Assembly (NCBI GenBank): GCA_964650085.1
Contig: CAZYSE010000061.1
Coordinates: 1 to 5,795 of the forward strand
From: KLAP211 sp964650085
GTDB taxonomy: Bacteria; Patescibacteriota; Dojkabacteria; J137
DNA: 5,795 nt
Direction of reading: 5' to 3'
The position numbers were made by a program, and so were the translations under genes. Below, piece by piece: positions 1-5,775 of the stretch (position 1 is its first letter; each line of letters starts with the position of its first letter). Below the pieces are notes generated by a model that searched no databases, was not told where the DNA came from, and saw only the letters and a program-made list of their open reading frames with translations.

Positions 1-248
1 AAAATTATATTGGAGGAGTGCTTTTAAGAGTGTCGTTTGTTGGAGCAGTAATTCTTGGTTTGATAGCATTAATCCCATATGTTGGAAGAAACATAGTTCT
101 AACCTCAACAGGAAGCAACTTAGCACTTCTTTCGAGCATTGGTGGTACTTCAATCTTAATTATGGTTGGAGTTATCCTAGATACAAAGAGACAGTATGCT
201 TCTCTAAGAGCAGCTAGAAACTACTCGTTGTATGCACGAGGAGAATAG
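1..248 (+). CDS. secY: Protein translocase subunit SecY, C-terminal fragment (5' end outside window)
   Basis: SecY is the channel subunit of the SecYEG translocase in the cytoplasmic membrane, which exports or inserts proteins. Only the last 81 codons are present. The frame is open from base 3, so the gene begins before the window and the GTG at 18 is internal. The visible part has a hydrophobic helix around VGAVILGLIALIP, a loop, and a second helix containing GGTSILIMVGVILDT. The latter matches the conserved SecY TM10 signature (GGTSLLIVVGVALDT in many bacteria), followed by the usual basic cytoplasmic tail (RAARNY). It ends in TAG at 246-248, and the next gene starts inside its last codons. 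In many bacteria secY is followed by adk or map, but here it is followed by a recO-like gene. The identification is firm from the TM10 motif; the pore-lining part and cytoplasmic loops cannot be assessed. Confidence 0.93.
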   Translation, partial: NYIGGVLLRVSFVGAVILGLIALIPYVGRNIVLTSTGSNLALLSSIGGTSILIMVGVILDTKRQYASLRAARNYSLYARGE

Positions 249-930
249 AGAACAAGGGATAATTCTAAAGGTCAAAAATTATTCTGTATCCGATAAGATT
301 ATCACCTTTATCTCTGCATCTGGTAAGAAATCCACTTTCATCCTCAAATCTATAAAATCTCCAAAGAGCAGAAAGGCACACGCTGTAGATATTTCAAACC
401 ATGTTGAGATAAAAACAAAAACTGGATATTCCATGCCATTAATCACAGATATAAAACTGCTAGATGAATTCGAAACTTTAAAAAAAGATCATACAGGAAT
501 ATTTTACATTCAGGGTCTATGCGAAATTGCAGATAACTTAGCTTTCGAGGAAGTAGAGAATGAAAGTCTATACCAAGACTTACTATTTCTGTTACAAAAG
601 TGTAAATCCGAAGAATACAAATTTCTCATCGCAATCTTCCTTATCAAACACATTCAAGAAGCAGGATATATGCCAGAGGTTCCAGATTTTCAAGAAGGAG
701 TATGTGCGAATAGAGAAACTGTGGGCTTGTATTTAAAGGAAGAAGCTGGAACTTTTCAAATAAACGATGAGGAGTATAAAGTCTTTAAAAGCATTCTCGA
801 GAGAGAAATCGACTTCACTTGTCGAATCAAACCTTCTGCAAAAACTATCAATTTGCTGTATGAGTTAGCGATTTCTTGGTATCAGATTATTACGGAAAAG
901 AGGTTCAATTCAGGAATATTTATTAAGTAA
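232..930 (+). CDS. recO: DNA repair protein RecO-like (zinc finger degenerate)
   Basis: RecO acts in the cytoplasm with RecR (and RecF) to load RecA on SSB-coated single-stranded DNA in gap repair. The 232-residue product has the usual family length. Residues 8-26 (QGIILKVKNYSVSDKIITF) match the RecO opening EGIVLKxxxYxExDKIxTx, and residues 41-48 (IKSPKSRK) fit the basic KG(A/S)RKxKSR stretch that ends the OB-fold strands. Residues 90-146 are helical and lead to EAGYMPEVPDF, matching the family's xLGYxPELxxC. At that point the usual two CxxC pairs are missing: only C158 lies near it, so a zinc site is unlikely, as in some other RecO proteins. The ATG at 232 overlaps secY by 17 nt in another frame and puts the family start at the expected distance. 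No Shine-Dalgarno precedes it, so translation may be coupled to secY. Stop is TAA. RecO is the best match; overall divergence is high. Confidence 0.8.
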   Translation: MHEENREQGIILKVKNYSVSDKIITFISASGKKSTFILKSIKSPKSRKAHAVDISNHVEIKTKTGYSMPLITDIKLLDEFETLKKDHTGIFYIQGLCEIADNLAFEEVENESLYQDLLFLLQKCKSEEYKFLIAIFLIKHIQEAGYMPEVPDFQEGVCANRETVGLYLKEEAGTFQINDEEYKVFKSILEREIDFTCRIKPSAKTINLLYELAISWYQIITEKRFNSGIFIK

Positions 931-988
931 AGGGCTGTAAGCTTTGGGCTCTGAGCAAGAAGTTTTATGTTTCGTGGGTATTCATTTT

Positions 989-1009
989 GGATATTAGATA
1001 TTGGATATT
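989..1009. repeat. Three-copy heptamer tandem repeat (GGATATT/AGATATT/GGATATT)
   Basis: Three contiguous 7-mers at 989-995, 996-1002 and 1003-1009 differ at a single base in the middle copy. They lie in the 142-nt gap between recO and pheT, 26 nt upstream of the pheT -35 box. The preceding seven bases (TCATTTT) match the unit at four positions, so the array may be decaying. It could be a short microsatellite or a binding site with helical phasing (two units span 14 bp). No function can be assigned from this copy alone. Confidence 0.7.
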
Positions 1010-1034
1010 TGAACTTAATTTCTCCGAATCTCCG

Positions 1035-1063
1035 TTGGCTTATCAAGCTTTTTCTACTATAAT
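1035..1063 (+). promoter_or_regulatory. Sigma70-type promoter of pheT, probably giving a leaderless mRNA
   Basis: A consensus -10 box TATAAT lies at 1058-1063. A 4/6 -35 box TTGGCT lies at 1035-1040, with the optimal 17-bp spacer. The expected transcription start, six to nine bases after the -10, falls at 1070-1073, on or within three bases of the pheT ATG at 1073. There is no room for a ribosome binding site, and the bases between (CACCTTTGT) contain no Shine-Dalgarno. Just upstream, TCTCCG occurs twice (1021-1026 and 1029-1034), which might be an operator but may be chance. Confidence 0.7.
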
Positions 1064-1072
1064 CACCTTTGT

Positions 1073-3019
1073 ATGTATTTACTATTCTCACAATTAAAAA
1101 AATATCTTCCTGACTTAACGGATGGACCAAAAGAGGTAGCGGGAGCGTTCACAAAGATCGGCTACATGCTCGATAAGTTTTATGAAGTTCAATATCAAGG
1201 GCAGACAGATTTCCTTTTAGACTTAGAAGTTAGACAGAACAGAGCAGATTGCTTTGGAGTCTTGGGTTTGGCGAGGGAACTTTCAGCGTACTATAATATT
1301 CCTTTAGCATTACCAGAGTATAACGTCCCAGAATACACAGCGACTGGTAGAGATACGAATATAGCAGTAGAGGCAGATAAGGGCGTTAAAAGGCTTTTAG
1401 CGGTCGAAATTGAGGGTGTTTATGTTGGCGAGTCGCCAGCTTGGTTGAAAGAATATCTTGCTCAATACAAAATCAACAGTATAAACAATCTCGTAGACTT
1501 TACAAATTATGTAATGTTAGAGACTGGACACGCATCCCACGCTTTTGATAGAGACTTACTTCAAGGTGGAAAACTGACATGGAAATATCCTGTTCAAAAT
1601 GAAAAATTTACAACATTGAACGGAGAAGAAGTGGAAATTGATCCATCTATATTGAGTATTGCTGATTTAGGAAGAGTTACATGTCTAACATTCATCGGAG
1701 GGAAAGAAGTAGAAATAACACAAAATTCGAAGAATATTATCCTAGAAATGGCAGTTTATGAAGGAGGAATTGTAAGACAAAACTCCAGAAAATTGAACAT
1801 TATTACAGAAGCGGGTAGTCGATTAGAAAAGTATCTCGATCCAGAGACTATGCCTTTAGCCTTTGATTGGCTTGTAAGTTTGATTCTAGAGAACTGTGGT
1901 GGGACGATAGTTACGAATAAAGCAGATATATATTTAGACCCAACAAATATTGCTCCAATTTCTCTTGATTTAAACAAATTGAACCAGTTAGCGGGAATAG
2001 AAATCCCACACGATGAATCTGAAATTATTCTTAATAGATTAGGATTTCAGACTTTGGAGAAACATGGAGAAGTTTACACATTTAAATCAGCAACAAACAG
2101 ACTTGATGTAACTTTGGAGGAGGATTTAATTGAAGAAGTAATAAGAATTTACGGATACGATCAAATTCCAGTTAAAAATATTCAAATTGAATCGGCTGTA
2201 GATATTACTCCAAAAATACTTGGGTTGATTGATACGCTAACAGTTCATATGGCTGCAAACGGTTACAACGAAGTGCGATCGTGGGTTTTAGTTTCAGAAA
2301 ATGAAGTACAAAAAACAGAATCAGATATCGCCGTCGCAATTAAGACAACTAACTCAATCAACGAAGAGGTTCCATATATTAGACCAAATCTCAGTACAAG
2401 TTTGTGGGGGCATTTTGTAAAAGGAATTAAAAACAATCTGAAACAAGTACAACTTTTTGAGGTTGGTAAAGTTTTCCGAAAAGTAGAGGGACATTATACT
2501 GAGCACTATGCTTTAGGTTTACTTCGAAGCGGAGTTGAGGTGAATTCCCTTTTTCAAGACGTTCAAGTTTTAGTTAAGAAAACACTAGGTGATGTAGAAA
2601 TCAGATTAGAAAAGATAACGGGAGCAGAAATTTTTCACCCATCAAACACATATGCTATTAAAATCAACGGTGTTGAAGCAGGAATTCTAGCAGTCACAAG
2701 TAAACTTTTAACTGAGCAAGAATTTACATTTGCGGAAATTAACATTCAAACAATCAATGAGATGGTAACACCGTTTACTTCAAGCATGGAAATCACAAGT
2801 AGAATTGCAGATTTAGATATAAACATTCCTGCAAACGATTTGAACCAAGCGATGAATATTGTTGCAGAAAAAACAAAAGAAATTAGAGGTAATGTATATG
2901 CAACCGAATTTAAGGATGAGTATAAAGACGGAGAAGCTACAAAATATACATTCAGAATTAGCTACATCAATTTAGAAGATAGCGAAGCTAAAGCTTTGCA
3001 CGAAAGAGTTTTTGCTTAG
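1073..3019 (+). CDS. pheT: Phenylalanine--tRNA ligase beta subunit, short form without EMAP domain
   Basis: PheT pairs with PheS as a cytoplasmic (alphabeta)2 enzyme that charges tRNA-Phe; the beta subunit edits mischarged Tyr and binds tRNA. The start is set by YLLFSQLKKYLPDL, matching the family's MKxSxxWLKEYLPDL. The region LDLEVRQNRADCFGVLGLARELSA (49-72) follows almost at once, so the ~110-residue EMAP-type tRNA-binding insert is absent (648 residues against about 790-800). The B3/B4 editing domain is at about 105-290, with INNLVDFTNYVMLE (137-150), HAFD (156-159) and an altered IGG motif (208-210). The B5 domain is at 294-366, with metal-ligand positions D345, D351, E354 and E355 in RLDVTLEEDLIEEV and then GYDQIP. 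The catalytic-like fold is at about 375-565. A C-terminal FDX-ACB domain (576-648) stops at ALHERVFA, some 15-20 residues short of typical homologues. The stop TAG overlaps the convergent gene. No pheS is seen in the window. Confidence 0.95.
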   Translation: MYLLFSQLKKYLPDLTDGPKEVAGAFTKIGYMLDKFYEVQYQGQTDFLLDLEVRQNRADCFGVLGLARELSAYYNIPLALPEYNVPEYTATGRDTNIAVEADKGVKRLLAVEIEGVYVGESPAWLKEYLAQYKINSINNLVDFTNYVMLETGHASHAFDRDLLQGGKLTWKYPVQNEKFTTLNGEEVEIDPSILSIADLGRVTCLTFIGGKEVEITQNSKNIILEMAVYEGGIVRQNSRKLNIITEAGSRLEKYLDPETMPLAFDWLVSLILENCGGTIVTNKADIYLDPTNIAPISLDLNKLNQLAGIEIPHDESEIILNRLGFQTLEKHGEVYTFKSATNRLDVTLEEDLIEEVIRIYGYDQIPVKNIQIESAVDITPKILGLIDTLTVHMAANGYNEVRSWVLVSENEVQKTESDIAVAIKTTNSINEEVPYIRPNLSTSLWGHFVKGIKNNLKQVQLFEVGKVFRKVEGHYTEHYALGLLRSGVEVNSLFQDVQVLVKKTLGDVEIRLEKITGAEIFHPSNTYAIKINGVEAGILAVTSKLLTEQEFTFAEINIQTINEMVTPFTSSMEITSRIADLDINIPANDLNQAMNIVAEKTKEIRGNVYATEFKDEYKDGEATKYTFRISYINLEDSEAKALHERVFA

Positions 3020-3573
3020 TCAGAAACTGTTAAAATAGTTTCATTTGAGGCAAATGTTTGAAACATATCATTTACTACTTTTGAACCATTATCTCCACCA
3101 ACTACTTTAATTTCTGCGGTTCCTGAAGCAATTTTTGTAAACTTAAGCCGTACTATTTCTACACCAAAATTCAAAACCTTGTCCTCGGTTGTTACACCAG
3201 CGATCTTGATTGTTCCATCGTTATCACTAGGATCTGCATATACGTCAAAAGAGCCCGTAGAACCTTCTATAGACTCGATCATTAGTTTTGATGGGTCATA
3301 CGTCAAAGTAATTTCAGCTCCTCTAAAAAGTTCATTAGAAGTCGAGTTTAGAAAGATCGATAAATCCTGTGGTTCGTTAAGTTCTACTCGTGAATTATTG
3401 TAGTTAAAGTTGAAGGTATAAGGACTATCTTTATTAATAACAACAGTTTCAAGATTGAATTCTTCTTGGGTACTTTCAGTAGGCTGTGCAGAGGTGTAAA
3501 TTCCCCATACGCCAACAAATGCTATGGTTACTGATAATGCGATTATAAAAAGAGCAAATGTTCTATATTTCAT
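3016..3573 (-). CDS. Membrane-anchored single cohesin-like domain protein
   Basis: This is the last gene of the three-gene minus-strand operon, 185 residues. An N-terminal hydrophobic segment (about 5-28) follows a basic start (MKYR). It can be a membrane anchor, though TSA|Q at 27-30 could be a signal peptidase I site. A Thr/Glu-rich stretch (30-45) follows, then a beta-rich domain at about 60-184. This resembles a cohesin fold: RGAEITLTYDPSKLMIESIE (84-103) corresponds to the cohesin pattern GxxxxLxYDPxxLxxxxVE. DGTIKIAG (119-126) matches the GxIxIA strand. VEIVRLKFTKIASGTAEIKV (138-157) matches the LxxLxFKxxxxGxxxIxx signature. There are no cysteines. The ATG overlaps the upstream stop by one base (TAATG), so translation is probably coupled. 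The 3' end overlaps pheT by 4 nt. Cohesin domains bind dockerins in cellulosomes and in many non-cellulosomal surface proteins; the partner here is unproven. Fold assignment is from pattern only. Confidence 0.72.
   Translation of the reverse strand: MKYRTFALFIIALSVTIAFVGVWGIYTSAQPTESTQEEFNLETVVINKDSPYTFNFNYNNSRVELNEPQDLSIFLNSTSNELFRGAEITLTYDPSKLMIESIEGSTGSFDVYADPSDNDGTIKIAGVTTEDKVLNFGVEIVRLKFTKIASGTAEIKVVGGDNGSKVVNDMFQTFASNETILTVSD
3023..3042. terminator. Weak inverted repeat just after the pheT stop (possible bidirectional 3' end signal)
   Basis: GAAACTGT pairs with ATAGTTTC (3023-3030 with 3035-3042; eight pairs including one G-U, loop TAAA). It starts 4 nt after the pheT stop and lies inside the last codons of the convergent cohesin gene. 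It is AT-rich with only two G-C pairs and lacks a U-tract on either strand, so it is not a classical intrinsic terminator. It could still be a weak 3' end or mRNA-protecting hairpin, or may be chance. Confidence 0.25.
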
Positions 3574-4460
3574 TATTCACACTGTAAATTTAAAATTTCC
3601 TCATCTGTTGGGATATTATCTCGATCGAACTTACAACTATTGCTTACATAGTTGCAGAGTATTACTTTCAAGTCAGCTTCATCTAATTTAGCTGAACAGT
3701 CTTCACAGCTAGCTGCATTAGGTACAAGATCAAAATTAAATATGTCCTTTTCGTTTAGCAGAACTCCAAATTTACTTCCAAATAACGCTAGGTCTTCAAT
3801 ATCAACTTCACTTCCAGCGGATTTTAATCCGTTGTAATCACCTAAACATTTGTTCTGTACTTTAAATTGAACAGGTTCTGCAAGAAGTGGAACTTCCGCT
3901 TCGTTGTTTGCAGTAGTTACAAATGAATGCACTTCTTCATTAAATGATGTACTAATTTCAGTACCAAAAATTACATCCGCAGGTTCCCGAGTATTGTTAA
4001 TAACTTTGAAGAAAACATTTGCAATAATTTCACCATCTTTTAATGATGCACTGCTAGCTTTGGCTAAATCTAGTTCTATACATGCTGAATTACCATCTAA
4101 AGCTCTACATTCGCCAACTTCTTCGTTCACAGGAAGAATAGCAGAGCCTAAGGTAAAGAATTCAGCTTCAGGCTCAAGAAACTCTTTAGGATACTGAATT
4201 TTAAGCGTCAATCCGTTAAAACTATTGGTCGCACCAGTCGTATCTCTGAAAGTAAGCTGATATTCGGCAACTTCGTTTAAGCTGTAAACCAATCGATTAT
4301 CTTTAGCCTGAACATCCAAGAAAATCCCTTGTAAATTTCCAGCTTGAGAATCTGCAGGTGCGTTACTTCTTTGAATAAGTAAAACTAATCCTATAGACGT
4401 ACCAATTAAGACTAGAAAAATCCAAACCATCAAGATGTTATTTAGCGTTCGTGCTCCCAT
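3573..4460 (-). CDS. Membrane-anchored cohesin-like protein with C-terminal dockerin-like module
   Basis: The middle operon gene encodes 295 residues. A single hydrophobic segment at about 9-29 follows MGARTLNN and is probably an uncleaved anchor. A beta-rich region at about 44-203 resembles a cohesin domain (SFNGLTLKIQYPKEFLEPEA, 80-99; GEIIANVFFKVIN, 143-155) and contains a likely C118/C127 disulfide. Residues 205-272 look like a duplicated dockerin or F-hand module. Half one runs GDYN...EVDIEDLALFGSKFG (207-232); half two runs FDLVPNA...KLDEADLKVILCNYV (243-272). Both end in the xDxxDLxxx helix start seen in dockerins, but the calcium loops are longer than the canonical 12 residues. Six cysteines (205, 252, 255, 269, 276, 294) suggest disulfide stabilisation outside the cell. 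The ATG directly abuts the preceding stop (TAAATG) and has no Shine-Dalgarno. The presence of an extracellular beta domain is well supported; the dockerin call is moderate. Confidence 0.72.
   Translation of the reverse strand: MGARTLNNILMVWIFLVLIGTSIGLVLLIQRSNAPADSQAGNLQGIFLDVQAKDNRLVYSLNEVAEYQLTFRDTTGATNSFNGLTLKIQYPKEFLEPEAEFFTLGSAILPVNEEVGECRALDGNSACIELDLAKASSASLKDGEIIANVFFKVINNTREPADVIFGTEISTSFNEEVHSFVTTANNEAEVPLLAEPVQFKVQNKCLGDYNGLKSAGSEVDIEDLALFGSKFGVLLNEKDIFNFDLVPNAASCEDCSAKLDEADLKVILCNYVSNSCKFDRDNIPTDEEILNLQCE
3645..3848 (-). other. Dockerin-like double-loop module (protein residues 205-272)
   Basis: Classical type I dockerins repeat DxNxDGxVxxxDLxxLxxxx twice. The first half here reads D208, N210, then V219-D220-I221-E222-D223-L224, which implies about four extra residues in the loop. 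The second half reads D244, V246, N248, then L259-D260-E261-A262-D263-L264, with about eight extra residues that include C252 and C255. The helices (LALFGSKFG and LKVILCNYV) are well conserved in type. Calcium binding is therefore uncertain, and the cysteines may take over part of the stabilising role. Confidence 0.55.
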
Positions 4461-5705
4461 TTAGTCTTTAATTTGAATACTTAATACATCTGTAGATGCA
4501 TCGATCCATTCTTGAACAAGTAATTTAAAGTCAGCTTTTTGTTTAACTTCAATTCGGTAAGTCGCTTTTCCTCCAACAAAGTCTAGTAGTGAAATTGCAA
4601 CAAAATTACCACCTGCTACACTTAATCCTGTTTCAGCTTCTATTTGTGCAGCTGTTTTTCCTCTTGAAACCTGAAAAGGTGCAGATGAAAGATTCTCTAT
4701 AACAATTTCAATAAAGTTCTTTCCATCTTCTGTAACGTATTCAGCAGTTGCATTTGGTGTAGCCGCATCTCCTCCTAATCCATTAGCACCAAAGCTAAAT
4801 TCAAAGTACGAGTTTGCGTCATAAACAAAGTAGTTGTTGTATCCAATAGTTGCAGAAGTAACAGCACTAGAAATATATTGCTTAGTTCTACCAAATTCAT
4901 TCTCATAGAATGGTGCTGCTGGTTTAGAGCCATCTGTAACTGGTGCTGCTGGTTCCTCTTCTTCTTCCTCAGGTTCTGGTGTCGGAGTTACTACTGGAGT
5001 TAAACTCACACTCTCTTTTTTAAGATCGATAATTAAAGTATTACCTTGAACCAATAATCTATACCCAACTGCATCTGTGAACTCCAAAACGATTTCTGGA
5101 ACAGCAGAATTAAATTTATATTGAGTAATTACATTGTTAATAGCTGTGTTTGTTTTAACATCTTCTGAAATTTCTAGAGCTCCTGTCAAAGGAATCGATA
5201 GACTTTTTTTATTTTGAGCAAAGTTAATTGTTGTAGAAGGTAATTTTGCTGTTGAGAATTTGAGTTCGATTCGGTCAAAAGATTGGAATTTATTTATGCT
5301 AACTGTTTCAAGCTTTGCAGTGGTAAGTGCAGTAGCTGTATCTCCTACTTTTGAAGAAAGTGAAGAAATAAAATCGCTATCTTTTGGAGCATTTGTTGCT
5401 GCAGAATTTTGCAAGATTGAAGATGAAACCTTAAATGTTGATACTGCAGGTGTCTCTTCTTCTTGTTGAGTGTTATCGGTTTCTTCTGGTTGGTTAGCAG
5501 ACATGTTTCTGACTATTAGCGCAGCTCCAATTCCGATTGCTATTACAATTATTATGTAGAGGATGATTCTTGCGGAACTGTTTTCACTGGTTACGCTTTG
5601 TTGGATTTCGGTGAAACGTGATTGATCTAATCTTTCTGGATTGATTGTGCTATTTACCCTACTGCTTAGTAGTGGAGATTCTTCCAAGTTAGCCTTTCTT
5701 TTCAT
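4461..5705 (-). CDS. Single-pass membrane protein with AMIN-like beta domain and a second extracytoplasmic beta domain
   Basis: This is the first gene of the minus-strand operon, 414 residues, no cysteines. A polar, basic-start N-terminal region of about 46 residues is probably cytoplasmic. One membrane helix (47-65, IILYIIIVIAIGIGAALIV) follows, then a very acidic segment (about 72-86), so the topology is N-in, C-out. Residues 133-229 resemble an AMIN domain: DRIELKFSTA (144-153), then VPEIVLEFTDAVGYRLLVQG (202-221) and NTLIIDLKK, matching the AMIN ending xRVVLDLxxxxxYxVxxxGNxLVIDL. AMIN domains occur in PilQ secretins and amidases and help localise envelope proteins. A Pro/Glu linker (236-265) leads to a beta-rich domain (about 268-414) ending FKLLVQEWIDASTDVLSIQIKD in two strands; its family is not certain, but it may be a second AMIN-like domain. 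The ATG at 5705 is the only plausible start and has no Shine-Dalgarno. There is no enzyme motif, so a structural or adaptor role in the envelope is likely. Confidence 0.7.
   Translation of the reverse strand: MKRKANLEESPLLSSRVNSTINPERLDQSRFTEIQQSVTSENSSARIILYIIIVIAIGIGAALIVRNMSANQPEETDNTQQEEETPAVSTFKVSSSILQNSAATNAPKDSDFISSLSSKVGDTATALTTAKLETVSINKFQSFDRIELKFSTAKLPSTTINFAQNKKSLSIPLTGALEISEDVKTNTAINNVITQYKFNSAVPEIVLEFTDAVGYRLLVQGNTLIIDLKKESVSLTPVVTPTPEPEEEEEEPAAPVTDGSKPAAPFYENEFGRTKQYISSAVTSATIGYNNYFVYDANSYFEFSFGANGLGGDAATPNATAEYVTEDGKNFIEIVIENLSSAPFQVSRGKTAAQIEAETGLSVAGGNFVAISLLDFVGGKATYRIEVKQKADFKLLVQEWIDASTDVLSIQIKD
4911..4954 (-). repeat. 14-bp direct repeat in the linker of the AMIN-like gene
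   Basis: The 14-mer TGGTGCTGCTGGTT occurs at 4911-4924 and at 4941-4954, a 30-nt period. On the coding strand both copies encode a PAAP motif (residues 252-255 and 262-265) in the Pro/Glu-rich linker between the two extracytoplasmic domains. The 10-residue period suggests a small in-frame duplication that lengthened a flexible spacer. Confidence 0.6.
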
Positions 5706-5746
5706 AAATTCAGTTTTAACAAGTGTAAATATAGTTGTGCATCTAA

Positions 5747-5775
5747 AGTATATAAGGAAAATATCGTTAAGGCAA
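5747..5775 (-). promoter_or_regulatory. Sigma70-type promoter of the AMIN/cohesin/dockerin operon
   Basis: Read on the minus strand, a -35 box TTGCCT (5770-5775, 4/6) and a -10 box TATACT (5747-5752, 5/6) are separated by exactly 17 bp. Transcription would start near 5740, giving a leader of about 35 nt before the ATG at 5705. The leader is AT-rich and has no Shine-Dalgarno or clear hairpin. A second TATATT lies at 5728-5733 but lacks a -35 at the right distance. Because downstream junctions are tight, this promoter probably serves all three genes. Confidence 0.6.

Noticed and set aside
931..985. Possible intrinsic terminator after recO around GCTCTGAGC
   Set aside because: The GCTC/GAGC arms leave a one-base loop and outer pairs are interrupted; the following T-run is short. 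Not a convincing stem-loop.
882..1130. Minus-strand open frame of 82 codons across the recO-pheT gap
   Set aside because: It overlaps the end of recO and the start of pheT and would cover the pheT promoter; its translation shows no recognisable domain. It is best explained as a chance open frame.
3054..3066. Palindrome ATGTTTGAAACAT near the 3' end of the cohesin gene
   Set aside because: It is inside coding sequence, has a one-base centre and no partner copy elsewhere in the window; expected by chance in AT-rich DNA.
3904..4197. Plus-strand open frame of 97 codons inside the dockerin-like gene
   Set aside because: It lies entirely antisense to a gene with clear domain structure; the Ser-rich translation and absence of any family pattern fit an antisense shadow. 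The same holds for smaller frames at 3179-3403, 3652-3837, 5260-5469 and 1756-1977.
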